Assembly: GCA_910586425.1 (NCBI GenBank)
Contig: CAJUHL010000003.1
Coordinates: forward strand, 1-64,000
Direction of reading: 5' to 3'
Source: an uncultured Bacilli bacterium
GTDB lineage: Bacteria; Bacillota_I; Bacilli_A; RF39; UBA660
DNA: 64,000 nucleotides
This document shows, one piece after another, positions 35,019-44,852 of this stretch; within the stretch, counting starts at the first letter, position 1; the number at the start of each line of letters is the position of its first letter. Made by a program: the position numbers and the translations under genes. Below the pieces are notes generated by a model. It was not told where the DNA came from. It made no database searches and was given only the letters and a program-made list of their open reading frames with translations.

Positions 35019-35902
35019 TTTGCTTTTAATTCCTCTACCGATAAGTCTTTACTTGGATTGACGTGAATCGTAATATACATTGCACGATTATCCAACTCTT
35101 TTAATTTCTTTTCTAAATGTTCCACAACTTCATGTACTTCTTTTAAAGATAATGTCTCATTCATACTAATTTCTCCAGTAATTTGAAAATAAGGGCCATT
35201 TTTAATGACAACAAATTGATCGACATGGTCGACTGCTTCATTTTCTTCTAAAACAGCAATCATTTGTTTCTGATTCATATCACTTGCTTGTTCTCCAATA
35301 ATAGAACTTATATTATCCTTCATGATATCAAATCCTGTTTTAACCACTAAAATACCCACAATGATGGTTGCAATGACATTGGAATATTTCAGTATAGAAT
35401 ACGTTTTTGATAGCTGCATCAATATACTAGAAAGCAGTACAAAAATAGAACTAATCACATCCATACTACTTTCTTTTCCACTTGCTAACAATATTACATT
35501 GTTATGCTTTCTTCCCATGTTACATAAATAAGTGGACAATAAAAATTTGGCAACAATTGTAAGTAAGCTTACTAAAATAACAATACGTGCTGGTACAATA
35601 TATTTACTTTGAAAGGCAGTCCCAATAATTTCTAGGCCCAATAATAGAACCACCAAGCCGATTATCAAACAAGTCAAGTATTCCACTTTACCATGCCCAA
35701 AAGGATGTTCTTTATCCGCTGGTTTTAATGCGTATCTAGCTCCAAAAATCGCAACTGCATCAGTGGATAAATCACTAAAAGAATGCACTCCATCTGCAAT
35801 GAGTGCACTTGATTTTCCAAAAAAGCCAATCACTACCTTTATAATCGATAAAAATAAATTGACAAAAAAACTTTTAAGTAAAGCCTTCGCCGTTATATGC
35901 AT
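35015..35902 (-). CDS. Cation diffusion facilitator (CDF) transporter
   Basis: 295 residues: six membrane helices, with metal-site motifs HSFSDLSTDAVAIFG in helix 2 (His/Asp pair) and SGKESSMDVISS in helix 5, HPFGHGKVEYL in the cytoplasmic loop, and a C-terminal cytoplasmic domain (residues ~210-290) that dimerises on metal. CDF proteins export Zn, Mn, Fe or related ions in exchange for protons; the metal cannot be predicted. AGAGGATGTGATGTT precedes the ATG. Confidence 0.92.
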   Translation of the reverse strand: MHITAKALLKSFFVNLFLSIIKVVIGFFGKSSALIADGVHSFSDLSTDAVAIFGARYALKPADKEHPFGHGKVEYLTCLIIGLVVLLLGLEIIGTAFQSKYIVPARIVILVSLLTIVAKFLLSTYLCNMGRKHNNVILLASGKESSMDVISSIFVLLSSILMQLSKTYSILKYSNVIATIIVGILVVKTGFDIMKDNISSIIGEQASDMNQKQMIAVLEENEAVDHVDQFVVIKNGPYFQITGEISMNETLSLKEVHEVVEHLEKKLKELDNRAMYITIHVNPSKDLSVEELKAN

Positions 35903-36035
35903 AACATCACATCCTCTTATAGTATATGAAATATATGGCTACATGAGATTTAGTATATCACAAAAACAAAAGAAAAGTATCCATTTTATATACTTTTTAT
36001 AAATAAACTATATTATTTTATAGGTATTAGTCTGT

Positions 36036-36533
36036 TTATGTTGAAACCGAAAATGGTAACTTTCGTACCACCAAATTAACAAATTGAATTGAAAAATTAG
36101 TTGTACCAGGTACTTCAATGAAAAGACTTAAAGTTTGTGGTTCATCAAATGAAAATATACTCGTTTGTGAAAAATAAGAATTTTGGGTTCCACTGTTCCA
36201 TCTTCCATACATTTCGGGTAAATTTGTAGTTACACCTAAACTCTCACTCCTCAACCAAATCCCAATATCTTGTTGATCTACATTTTCATCTATCACACCA
36301 CAAAATGTGATTTCGTAAATACCAGCTTCTACAATCGTAATGGTTTGATCTGTTAAATGATAAAAATTAGAATTTTCAGGAAGCAGAATACTATGATTTA
36401 TCCTGATATGATTTTGGGATGTGATAGAATCAAAAGAAACAAAACATAGACTTTCTAAATTAGGGGTCCCCATTGCCCCAAAAGGACCTTGTGGTATTAC
36501 AAAATCTAAAACATAAGTATCATTTCTATTCAT
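36036..36533 (-). CDS. Small BclA/C1q-like surface protein, collagen repeat degenerate
   Basis: 165 residues. The N-terminus NDTYVLDFVIPQGPFGAMGTP is an LDFVIP segment followed by a degenerate Gly-Pro stretch, then a beta-rich domain of ~130 residues (VEAGIYEITFCGVID, SFDEPQTLSLFIEV, INLVVRKLPF-like VNLVVRKLPF). That pattern resembles the C-terminal C1q/TNF-like domains of exosporium collagen-like proteins. It is a paralogue of the gene upstream. AGGTGTGATC immediately before ATG 36533 sets the start over an ATG at 36548. Confidence 0.65.
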   Translation of the reverse strand: MNRNDTYVLDFVIPQGPFGAMGTPNLESLCFVSFDSITSQNHIRINHSILLPENSNFYHLTDQTITIVEAGIYEITFCGVIDENVDQQDIGIWLRSESLGVTTNLPEMYGRWNSGTQNSYFSQTSIFSFDEPQTLSLFIEVPGTTNFSIQFVNLVVRKLPFSVST

Positions 36534-36558
36534 TTGATCACACCTCATATTCTTTGAT

Positions 36559-37038
36559 TTAAAATGGCAATTTTTTAATGATTAAGTTAATCGCACTCAC
36601 TTGAAAATTAGTAGACGCTGCTAGGGTTACAACAACATGAAAGACCATAGTACTTTGAAATTGATAAACACTCGTTTGTGAAAAATGAATCATCTGTGTT
36701 CCATCTTTCCATTTGCCAGACATACCTGGTAACTCCATAGTAGTACCTGACATCTCACCCATTAATTTTACTTCAACTACTGTATTGGCACTATTTGTAT
36801 CTATTTTTCCACAAAATGTTACTTCATAGTTTCCAGATTCTTGAATGGTAACAGTATCAGAAGTGACTATATAATCACTGGTCCCATTCGGAAAAATTTT
36901 GGTTTCATCAATAGTCATATTTCCTGATGATGTAATATCTGCAAATTTTACAAAGCATAAGCTTGGCAAGCCAGCAGGTCCTGTTGGTCCTGTAGGCCCA
37001 GATGGTATTACAAAATCCAAAGTATAATCATTTTTCAA
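36559..37038 (-). CDS. Small collagen-like surface protein (BclA/C1q-like)
   Basis: 159 residues. The N-terminus has KNDYTLDFVIP and then GPTGPTGPAGLP, three collagen-type triplets, followed by a beta-rich domain aligning with the downstream paralogue (TIQESGNYEVTFCGKID, AINLIIKKLPF). The short collagen run would only suffice to seed a trimer. There is no signal peptide, as in many spore-surface collagen-like proteins made in the mother cell. Start is TTG at 37038, seven bases after GGTGG; TTG at 37044 is too close to it. A role on the spore or cell surface is inference. Confidence 0.68.
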   Translation of the reverse strand: MKNDYTLDFVIPSGPTGPTGPAGLPSLCFVKFADITSSGNMTIDETKIFPNGTSDYIVTSDTVTIQESGNYEVTFCGKIDTNSANTVVEVKLMGEMSGTTMELPGMSGKWKDGTQMIHFSQTSVYQFQSTMVFHVVVTLAASTNFQVSAINLIIKKLPF

Positions 37039-37112
37039 TGTCAAACCACCACTTTCTACGAGTGTTAATCCTTTAGAATAGTATATGATTCACAATATAT
37101 TATAAAACCATT

Positions 37113-38333
37113 TCAGTTTTCAAATACAGATTTTTTTCTATGCATCTTTGTTATTATTTTTTGAATGACAAAAACAGTACAAAGAATCAAAAGAATACCT
37201 ATGATGAAAAAGAATCGATTTGCTACTAAAAATGAAAATAAGGAAAATGGAATAGAAGAAGATAAAACGATCTCAAAAGTTTCTATAATTTCATTATGAT
37301 ATATCACATTGACATCTCCCAATTTAGTTCCTTGTTTCATATTGGGCGTAATGATAGATTTTCCATTATATTCGAATATAATATCTTCTTTTTCAATCGG
37401 ATGATTTGCGTATTTGGTAAGCTCTTTGGGTGCATGAAATTCTACCTGTTTATCTTTTGAATATTTTGTTCTTAAGGTTACAATGGTATCTCCTTTTTCA
37501 ACCAATGGATAATACTTATAATGATTAAAATAATAATGATATATATTCACAGCATCCATAATATGTTTGGGACTACTTGGTGCGCCTGTTGTAACTAATA
37601 AATATGTTATTTCGTTTTCTTTATCATATGCGATAGAGGCAAGACATCTACCAGCATCCCCAGTGTATCCTGTTTTTGCCCCCAATATGAAATCATAAGG
37701 AAGTTGATAGTTTTTAGCTGTTTTTTTAAAAGTACTAGTTACTGTCATAGAGTGATCCGAAAATGTATAGGATTCAGTCATAAAGATTTCTTTGAATTTT
37801 TCATTTTCAAAGGCTTTTTTCAATATTTCAGCTACATCGTTTACTGTAGAATAGTGATTGTCATCATCTAATCCTATGGCATTGACAAAATGGGTGTGAT
37901 TTAACCCCAATTCTCTTGCCTTTTGATTCATGAGTGTAACAAAATTTTTTTCACTTCCTACAAGAGAAATGGCAATTGCTCTAGTTGCATCTGCCCCACT
38001 TGCCAAAAACATACCATATAGTAAATCATTGTAGGTTACTTTTTGTTTGTCTTTTAATCCAATGACAGCCGCATCAGCTTCTTCTAGACCAACGAACATA
38101 TTTTTACGGATTATGATTGATTGGTCATAATCTGATATCTGTTCAATCGCAACTAAAGTAGTCATAATTTTGGTTAAACTGGCAATACTTGTCATCTCAT
38201 CTTTTTGTACTTCATAAACAACTTGATTGTCATTTAAGTTGTATAAAACGATATATTCACTATTCAGTTCCAAGGCTTTTACCTCGACACCTAAAAAAAG
38301 AAAAAAGAAAATACAGATGAAATACCTTTTCAC
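37113..38333 (-). CDS. D-alanyl-D-alanine carboxypeptidase (peptidase S11)
   Basis: 406 residues: signal peptide (KRYFICIFFFLFLGVEVKA), S11 domain with active-site SLTK (IASLTKIMTT near residue 55), second motif SGAD where SxN is usual, and KTG in GAKTGYTGDAG near 220, a C-terminal beta domain and a C-terminal membrane helix (FFIIGILLILCTVFVI). It trims the terminal D-Ala of peptidoglycan pentapeptides, outside the membrane. The start is taken as GTG 38333 because AGGATGTGAT is correctly spaced for it; GTG 38342 lies inside that site. The SGA variant may be a normal subfamily feature. Confidence 0.88.
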   Translation of the reverse strand: MKRYFICIFFFLFLGVEVKALELNSEYIVLYNLNDNQVVYEVQKDEMTSIASLTKIMTTLVAIEQISDYDQSIIIRKNMFVGLEEADAAVIGLKDKQKVTYNDLLYGMFLASGADATRAIAISLVGSEKNFVTLMNQKARELGLNHTHFVNAIGLDDDNHYSTVNDVAEILKKAFENEKFKEIFMTESYTFSDHSMTVTSTFKKTAKNYQLPYDFILGAKTGYTGDAGRCLASIAYDKENEITYLLVTTGAPSSPKHIMDAVNIYHYYFNHYKYYPLVEKGDTIVTLRTKYSKDKQVEFHAPKELTKYANHPIEKEDIIFEYNGKSIITPNMKQGTKLGDVNVIYHNEIIETFEIVLSSSIPFSLFSFLVANRFFFIIGILLILCTVFVIQKIITKMHRKKSVFEN

Positions 38334-38525
38334 TATAATCACATCCTATCTTCACTATTCTTATAATAACATACAATTCTATTATAACTATATGTAAACA
38401 AAGAAAAAAGAGTTATGAATTTCCATAAATTTACTTTATATTCAATGCATGATTACATTTTATATTTTACTGCTTGGTATTTATGGAAATAGAGCAACAC
38501 TTGATATAAACTGATTAACATAAAG

Positions 38526-38568
38526 AAGACCTATTTCCCTTTTGTTATCTCAAAGGAAATAAGTCTAA
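38526..38568 (-). terminator. Terminator after the kinase-like gene
   Basis: GACTTATTTCC pairs imperfectly with GGAAATAGGTC and is followed by TTCTTT on the minus strand. Confidence 0.5.
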
Positions 38569-38624
38569 TTCATTAAATCTAACATATCACTTTCAAAAAT
38601 CATTGTAAAAAACTTTCTGATAAC

Positions 38625-39263
38625 TTAATTTTTGAAAGAAGATTGTTTTTGTTGAATCACATCCCCATAAAATGTATCACCACAATGTTTCTTCCGGTAT
38701 TCATTTGCCAAATACATTTTTGTATATTCATTGGGCATTCCTTTTCTGAAAGCATCAAATAGTAAAAATCCAATTAAAAAATTATTCATTATAATCGTAT
38801 TCTTTCTTAAATTTTGAATTTTTAAAAATGGAATATCTGTTTTTAAATAATGATAACTTGTCAAATCATTAAATACAAACTTTTGATCCGTAAAAATATA
38901 ATTATAAAATAGATCCTCTATACAAAAACCATTCTCACTTAAAGTAATTAAATCATGCTTGATATCACTAAAATCAATCAGCTCAACATTTATTTCCTTT
39001 TCTTCTAAAAACATTTCCGTATATCCAACAATTTTATCTTCTTGATATATAATATCAATTGGCTGATTAAAACAAAACAATTCCAACTTCGTTAACATAA
39101 TAAGACCCTCATCAGATATTCTAGGAATTGGGGTCTTCCTTTCATTGTGAAAAAGTTTAATTACTTTATCTTGATATTGATAAACATCTACTTCTTTTCC
39201 TGTTCCTATTTTATTTGCTTCATTTATGTATTGTAATAAATGATCATAGTTTAATTTAGCCAT
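38625..39263 (-). CDS. Degenerate protein-kinase-like protein
   Basis: 212 residues. The N-terminus GTGKEVDVYQYQDKVIKLF resembles a glycine-rich loop followed by the ATP-binding Lys strand, and IVGYTEMFLE resembles the hinge. The catalytic HRD is not visible; FVFNDLTSY could stand for a DFG-like element. The fold assignment is therefore tentative and activity doubtful. Its own transcript ends at the terminator near 38.55 kb. Function unknown. Confidence 0.55.
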   Translation of the reverse strand: MAKLNYDHLLQYINEANKIGTGKEVDVYQYQDKVIKLFHNERKTPIPRISDEGLIMLTKLELFCFNQPIDIIYQEDKIVGYTEMFLEEKEINVELIDFSDIKHDLITLSENGFCIEDLFYNYIFTDQKFVFNDLTSYHYLKTDIPFLKIQNLRKNTIIMNNFLIGFLLFDAFRKGMPNEYTKMYLANEYRKKHCGDTFYGDVIQQKQSSFKN

Positions 39264-39614
39264 AATCCCTCCATCTTATGAGATATATAATCGAGTACAA
39301 AAATGCAGAATAAGTTTTTTAAGTAAAATGTGTAATGTAATGATTTAACTGAATTGCATTTGCTATCGGCATAATTAAGAGACCAAAAAATTTATATATA
39401 TGATGTGATTATCTCTAACACTACCAAACTTAATTTCTTCTATTTATATTGATTAAACTCATCCTTAATAAACGATAAAAAGTAATTTAATATATAACAT
39501 TTTTAGTATAGATTTTCGAAAAATGTTCTTATCCATTTCTAATTACACTATTTATTGATAACGTATGGACTAAATAATAGCTGATATATTTTTTTTAGAC
39601 AATAAATTTATTTA
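39264..39614. other. Intergenic stretch without recognised features
   Basis: About 350 AT-rich bases between serS and the kinase-like gene. I see no open frame with a ribosome site, no strong hairpin beyond a weak AATAAATTTATT palindrome near the serS stop, and no repeat. Confidence 0.5.
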
Positions 39615-40904
39615 TTATTTTTGTTTTGGTTTAATAACTTCTAAACCACCCATATAAGGTTGTAAAACCTTTGGAATGATTACGCTACCATCACTTTGAT
39701 AACACTGTTCAAGTATGGCAATAAGAGACCGTGGACTCGCAATTACTGTATTGTTAAGTGTTGCCAAATATTGATTACCATTTTTAGTTTTCATTCGAAT
39801 TCCTAATCTTCTTGCTTGAGCATCCCCTAAAGTTGAGCAAGAACCAACTTCAAAATATTTTTGTTGTCTTGGACTCCATGCTTCTACATCACAAGATTTC
39901 ACTTTTAAATCTGCCAAATCCCCACTACAACATTCTAATGTTCTAACCGATAATCCCATACTTCTAAAGAATTCTACTGTATAACTCCACATTTTATGAT
40001 ACCATTCCATAGCATCCTCTGGTTTACATAGAACTACCATTTCTTGTTTTTCAAATTGGTGAACTCTATATAATCCTCTTTCTTCAAGACCATGTGCGCC
40101 TACTTCTTTTCTAAAACAAGGCGAATAAGAAGTCAAAGCAATCGGTAAGTCTTTTTCATCAATCATTTGTCCTTTAAACTTACTAATCATACTATGTTCA
40201 CTGGTACCAATTAAATATAAATCTTCTCCTTCAATTTTGTACATCATGGCGTCCATTTCTGCAAAAGACATAACCCCAGTTACCACATCACTACGAATCA
40301 TAAATGGTGGTATAGCATATGTAAATCCTTTGTTAATCATGAAATCTCTGGCATATGCAATTGTTGCTTCATGTAATCGTGCAATATCTCCTACTAAATA
40401 ATAAAAACCATTCCCACTTGTTCTTCCTGCACTATCCTTATCAAGACCACCTAATGCTTCGCAAATATCTGCATGATATGGTATTTCATAGTCTCTTACA
40501 AATGGCTCTCCAAATTTCTCGATTTCTACATTTTCACTATCATCTTTTCCAATAGGGACACTTTCATCAATGATATTTGGAATGAACATCATTTTACTTT
40601 TTAAGTTTTCAGATAATTCACTTTCTTCTTTTTCAATGTTTTCTAATTGATTGTTAATTTCTACAACTCTTTGCTTTTTTGCATTTGCTTCTTCAACTTT
40701 CTTATCTCTAAACAAAACACCAATTTCATCACTTGTTGCATTTCTTTCTTGTCTTAAATTGTCTCCTGCCATCTTTAACTCTCTAATTTTTTGATCTAAC
40801 TCAATTACCTCATCTACCAAAGGTAATTTCTCATCTTGAAATTTTTTCTTAATATTTTCCTTTACTAATTCTTTGTTTTCCCTCAAAAATTTAATATCTA
40901 TCAT
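39615..40904 (-). CDS. serS: Serine-tRNA ligase
   Basis: Charges tRNA-Ser and tRNA-Sec-like substrates. The 429-residue protein begins MIDIKFLRENKELVKENIKK, the first helix of the tRNA-binding coiled coil (to about 110), then the class II core with TSEHSMIS, PCFRKEVGAHG..GLYRVHQFEK (motif 2) and GNQYLATLNNTVIASPRSL with motif 3. GAGG nine bases upstream places the start at 40904; an ATG 27 bases earlier is rejected. Controlled by the T-box at 41003-41194. Confidence 0.96.
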   Translation of the reverse strand: MIDIKFLRENKELVKENIKKKFQDEKLPLVDEVIELDQKIRELKMAGDNLRQERNATSDEIGVLFRDKKVEEANAKKQRVVEINNQLENIEKEESELSENLKSKMMFIPNIIDESVPIGKDDSENVEIEKFGEPFVRDYEIPYHADICEALGGLDKDSAGRTSGNGFYYLVGDIARLHEATIAYARDFMINKGFTYAIPPFMIRSDVVTGVMSFAEMDAMMYKIEGEDLYLIGTSEHSMISKFKGQMIDEKDLPIALTSYSPCFRKEVGAHGLEERGLYRVHQFEKQEMVVLCKPEDAMEWYHKMWSYTVEFFRSMGLSVRTLECCSGDLADLKVKSCDVEAWSPRQQKYFEVGSCSTLGDAQARRLGIRMKTKNGNQYLATLNNTVIASPRSLIAILEQCYQSDGSVIIPKVLQPYMGGLEVIKPKQK

Positions 40905-41002
40905 AAACAATTCCTCTTTTCTATTTTCCAATCATACGCTATATTCGCTAATATTAGACTAACTTCTACTACCTTACGTGGTATAAACCACCTCCAAAAT
41001 AG

Positions 41003-41194
41003 AAAAAAGCTATTAGCATAGGAGCAAATAATTGCGGTACCATCCTACTAATAGCTTAATTCAAATAACGGCTTTCACCGGAAATGTTTTCATTTCTCTT
41101 AAGAGTAGATTCATTTATCTTTATGGTTCATTCGCATCCACCATGAACTTTCTTAACATAAATAACAAATTACTATTCTCTTTCAACGATTTAC
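41003..41194 (-). promoter_or_regulatory. T-box riboswitch controlling serS
   Basis: Contains TAGGATGGTACCGCAA (about 41049-41034). The terminator is long: AGCTATTAG pairs with CTAATAGCT and TAGGA with TCCTA across the T-box bulge, then TTTTTT, so the antiterminator and terminator compete for the same bases. A 100-base leader follows before serS, with GGAGGTGG and a small GTGGTTTATACCAC hairpin but no open frame. Confidence 0.92.
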
Positions 41195-41200
41195 AAATTC

Positions 41201-41230
41201 ATTTTATCATACTCTATTTTTATCTGTCAA
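41201..41230 (-). promoter_or_regulatory. Promoter of the seryl T-box transcript
   Basis: TTGACA (41230-41225), 18 bp, extended -10 TGATAAAAT (TAAAAT at 41206-41201). It lies directly after the polA stop. Confidence 0.65.
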
Positions 41231-41233
41231 ATA

Positions 41234-43840
41234 CTATTTTGCCTGATACCAATCATTTCCATATTCCATATCAACTTTTAATGGAACATCCAAATCCAGT
41301 ACATGCTCCATACATTCTGTTACAATCGCAATAACATTCTCTTTTTCCTCAATTACCACATCGAATACAAGCTCATCATGTACTTGTAAAATCATTTTAG
41401 ATTGCAAATTAGCTTCTCTAAACTTCCGATCGATATCCACCATTGCTTTTTTAATGATATCCGCGCTCGTTCCTTGAATTGGCGTATTTAAAGCAATTCG
41501 TTCCCCACTAGAACGAATGAGTTTATTCTTATTATTCAATTCAGGAATCATCCGCTTACGGTGCATCATCGTTCTTACATATCCATCCTCATATGCTTTT
41601 AAAACTGTTTGATCCATATATTCTTTAATTCCAGGATAACTTTCAAAATAATTATCAATAAATTGTTTGGCTTCATATGGAGTAATCCCTACATTTTCTG
41701 ATAATCCATAACTACTAATCCCATAAATAATTCCAAAATTAACTGCTTTGGCAATCCGACGCATTTCCTTGGTTACTTGATTTTCCTCTACCTTAAATAT
41801 ATCTGCTGCCGTTTTGGTATGAACATCCACCTCTCTTTGAAACGTATCAATCAAAGAATCCACATGTGCCATATGTGCTAAAATACGTAATTCAATTTGA
41901 GAATAATCCCCACTGATAATAATAGAATTGGGACTTGGAACAAAGGCCTTGCGAATTAATCTACCATATTCATAACGGATAGGAATATTTTGTAAATTGG
42001 GTTCAATTGATGACAACCTCCCTGTACGCGTCAAAGTTTGTGTAAAAATCGTATGAATTTTACCATCCGATAAAATGGTATTAATAAGTCCTTCTACATA
42101 TGTAGTATATAGTTTGGTAAGCATTCGATATTCTATTATTTTATTGACAATAGGATGTGCATTTTGAATCTTATTGAGAATATCTACAGAAGTAGAATAT
42201 CCACTTTTATTCTTTTTACCATGTGGTAAATTCAATTTTTCAAATAAAATTTCACCGAGTTGCTTTGGAGAAGAAATATTAAATTCACATCCCGCATCAT
42301 TATAAATATCTTTTTCAACCAATTCAATTTTAATTTGAATCTCTTCTCCCATTTTTTTGAGTTCTTCTTGATCGATATGAACACCATTGTATTCCATATC
42401 TGCAAGTACACGTGCCAAAGGTAATTCAATTTCAGAAAATAAGGAAAATAACTCTTCTTCTTTTAATTTTTGTTCAAATAGCTCTTTTGTCTTATAAATA
42501 AACTCTGCTTTTAAAATCGCATGGTAAGCTGTAATATCAGAATTTTCTTCTTCGTAAATTTCTTTTGTTTTTAACTTTTTAAATACATTTTCATAAAATG
42601 GAATTTCATAATGAAATTGATTGGCCAAATAAGCAATATCATCTTTGATATTATAATCGAGTAAATAAGCTGCAATCATAGTATCAAACTCTACATTTTT
42701 TAAAGAGATATTATGCCATTTTAAAGCTGTGTAGATTTTTTTATAATCATAAGTATACTGTATTAATTCTGCAATTTTATCAGGATCCTGTTGAAATACT
42801 TCAAAAGGAATATAAAAAGATTGTTCTTCATTATAAATGGCAAGCCCCAAAATAGGTGCTGTATGATAATTAGTTCCTAATATTTCTAAATAACCTGCAC
42901 TTGGTTTTTTCACATTTACCTCATCCATGTTTTGAATTGTTTGAAAGGTATGATTTGCTTGTATATGATGTGGCATTTCTTTTTCCTCTTTTTTCAAAAA
43001 AGAATAAAACTCTAATTCCTCATATAGCCGGTTCAATGCTTCATGATTTTTCGGTTTACACTTAACATCTTCCATACTAATTTCCATAGGAACATCACGA
43101 ACAATAGTAGCCAAATGATAACTCAAATAGGCATCTTCCTTACTACTTTCCAGCTTTTCTCTCATTTTTGGTGTAAAAGCATCTAAATGGGCATATACCC
43201 CATCTAAAGTGCCATAATCCTGCAACATTTTTAAAGCTGTCTTTTCTCCAATACCACGTACGCCAGGTATATTATCTGAAGAATCTCCCATCAAAGCTTT
43301 TAAGTCAATAACATGAATGGGATCAATCCCATAAGCTTCCCGAAATGTTTTTTGATTATAACGAATATAATCTTTTTGTTTGAGCAGTTTGATATCCACA
43401 TCCTTGCTAATAAGTTGTAATAAATCTTTATCACTACTCACAATGGTTCCAACGAAATTGGGATCTTGATCACAATAAGCAGCAAAGGTTCCTAAAATAT
43501 CATCTGCTTCATAATTATCACACTCATAATAACGAATTCCCATATTGGTTAACATCTCTTTGGCTTTTGGAAATTGTACCTTCAGTTCATCAGGTGTCTG
43601 TCCTCTGCCACCTTTATAATTCTCATATTCTGCGTGACGAAATGTTTTTCCTTTATCAAAAGCAACAATCATATAAGTTGGTTTTTCTTCTAATATAATT
43701 TTATTCATCATGTTGGCAAATCCAAAAAGAGCATTGGTTGGAAAACCCTTACTATTGGTCATCATACCCCCATTGTATGCAGTTGCATAATAACTCCGAA
43801 ATAGTAAATTATTGCCATCCACTAATATTATTTTTTCCAT
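41234..43840 (-). CDS. polA: DNA polymerase I
   Basis: 868 residues: 5'-3' flap nuclease (LVDGNNLLFRSYYA, GDSSDNIPGVRGIGEKTA), a vestigial 3'-5' exonuclease-like domain from about 310 to 480, and the family A polymerase (SGDYSQIELRILAH motif A; RRIAKAVNFGIIYG motif B; LQVHDELVFDVV motif C). The exonuclease-like domain starts YLEILGTNYHTAPILGLAIY without the DxE metal site, as in Bacillus Pol I, so proofreading is probably absent. Fills Okazaki and repair gaps. Promoter at 43862-43890. Confidence 0.96.
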   Translation of the reverse strand: MEKIILVDGNNLLFRSYYATAYNGGMMTNSKGFPTNALFGFANMMNKIILEEKPTYMIVAFDKGKTFRHAEYENYKGGRGQTPDELKVQFPKAKEMLTNMGIRYYECDNYEADDILGTFAAYCDQDPNFVGTIVSSDKDLLQLISKDVDIKLLKQKDYIRYNQKTFREAYGIDPIHVIDLKALMGDSSDNIPGVRGIGEKTALKMLQDYGTLDGVYAHLDAFTPKMREKLESSKEDAYLSYHLATIVRDVPMEISMEDVKCKPKNHEALNRLYEELEFYSFLKKEEKEMPHHIQANHTFQTIQNMDEVNVKKPSAGYLEILGTNYHTAPILGLAIYNEEQSFYIPFEVFQQDPDKIAELIQYTYDYKKIYTALKWHNISLKNVEFDTMIAAYLLDYNIKDDIAYLANQFHYEIPFYENVFKKLKTKEIYEEENSDITAYHAILKAEFIYKTKELFEQKLKEEELFSLFSEIELPLARVLADMEYNGVHIDQEELKKMGEEIQIKIELVEKDIYNDAGCEFNISSPKQLGEILFEKLNLPHGKKNKSGYSTSVDILNKIQNAHPIVNKIIEYRMLTKLYTTYVEGLINTILSDGKIHTIFTQTLTRTGRLSSIEPNLQNIPIRYEYGRLIRKAFVPSPNSIIISGDYSQIELRILAHMAHVDSLIDTFQREVDVHTKTAADIFKVEENQVTKEMRRIAKAVNFGIIYGISSYGLSENVGITPYEAKQFIDNYFESYPGIKEYMDQTVLKAYEDGYVRTMMHRKRMIPELNNKNKLIRSSGERIALNTPIQGTSADIIKKAMVDIDRKFREANLQSKMILQVHDELVFDVVIEEKENVIAIVTECMEHVLDLDVPLKVDMEYGNDWYQAK

Positions 43841-43861
43841 TTTTCATACCTCATTTTTATT

Positions 43862-43890
43862 ATTATAACACGTAATTTCAATCAGACCAA
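43862..43890 (-). promoter_or_regulatory. Promoter of polA
   Basis: TTGGTC (43890-43885), 17 bp, TATAAT (43867-43862). The remainder of the 43841-44140 gap holds only the terminator at 44080-44101. Confidence 0.55.
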
Positions 43891-44077
43891 GACTATGACT
43901 CGTAAAACAATGGTATCATCTTGTTTTTCAATACAATTAAGAGATTATTTTTACTGAAACACATACAACCACATCATGTATTTAAGAATTTTTGTCCCAA
44001 TGCATATTATTTTCTTCTCGTTTTACTAATAAAAACTCTAATCATAATTTTTTGTAAAAATTTTTCATCATGATAAC

Positions 44078-44101
44078 AAAAAGTACCAACATCAGTTGGT
44101 A
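44078..44101 (-). terminator. Terminator of the ABC transporter operon
   Basis: Perfect stem GTACCAAC / GTTGGTAC with a 4-base loop and TTTTTG on the minus strand. Confidence 0.85.
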
Positions 44102-44140
44102 CAAATCCAATTTATATCTTGTTACATGTGGTAAACCAGT

Positions 44141-44848
44141 CTATCCCCATGGAATCTCGCTTGGTTTCATACGGGTTTCATTTTCTTTGATTTCTACAAT
44201 TTTTCCACTATTCATACGAATAATACGATCTCCAATAAAAGCAATCCCTGGATTATGAGTCACAATAATCATGGTCGTACCCAATTTTTCATTGGCTTCT
44301 ACCAAAGATTCTAATACAATCTTTCCCGTTTTTTCATCCAAAGCCCCTGTTGGCTCATCACAGAACATTACACTTGGATTTTTAGCAAGTGCTCTTGCGA
44401 TAGAAACACGCTGTTGTTCCCCACCTGATAATTGATACATATACTTTTTCTTATGTTTGGTTAACCCAACTGTATCTAAAATAGCGTCAATATCAGTATT
44501 TGCCTTCCCCAAAGAGGCTCCTACCAATACATTTTCATATACATTCAAATGTTCCAATAAATTGTAGGTTTGAAAGATAAAACCTAGATTCTTTTTTCGA
44601 AAACGAGTCATTTTATAATCATGATATCTCGCAATATTTTTACCTTGATAAAAAATCTTACCTTTACTAATTTTATCTAGGCCTGATACCACATTGAGTA
44701 ATGTTGTTTTTCCACTTCCACTTGGACCTAAAATGACGACAATTTCACCCTTGCGGACAGATAAAGATACATCATTTAAAGCTTGACTTCCTACTTTACC
44801 TAGTTGATAAGTTTTATATATATTTTGAATCTCAATTAAATTTTCCAT
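44141..44848 (-). CDS. ABC transporter ATP-binding protein (LolD/MacB type)
   Basis: 235 residues with Walker A GPSGSGKT near 42, Q-loop FIFQTYNLL, signature LSGGEQQRVSIARAL near 140, Walker B VMFCDEPTGALD and H-loop VTHN. The sequence is of the MacB/LolD/BceA subfamily that works with FtsX-type permeases. It follows the permease gene by four bases. Its close paralogue lies on the other side of the permease. Confidence 0.92.
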   Translation of the reverse strand: MENLIEIQNIYKTYQLGKVGSQALNDVSLSVRKGEIVVILGPSGSGKTTLLNVVSGLDKISKGKIFYQGKNIARYHDYKMTRFRKKNLGFIFQTYNLLEHLNVYENVLVGASLGKANTDIDAILDTVGLTKHKKKYMYQLSGGEQQRVSIARALAKNPSVMFCDEPTGALDEKTGKIVLESLVEANEKLGTTMIIVTHNPGIAFIGDRIIRMNSGKIVEIKENETRMKPSEIPWG

Positions 44849-44852
44849 ATCT

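Noticed and set aside
36940..37038. Classical sigma-K promoter for the collagen-like genes
   Set aside because: CATATACTA resembles the sigma-K -10, but no AC -35 is found at 16-17 bp, and the same string occurs before the CDF gene.
40905..41002. Possible leader peptide between the seryl T-box and serS
   Set aside because: GGAGGTGG is present but no start codon follows at useful spacing, and the only ATG frame ends after four codons.
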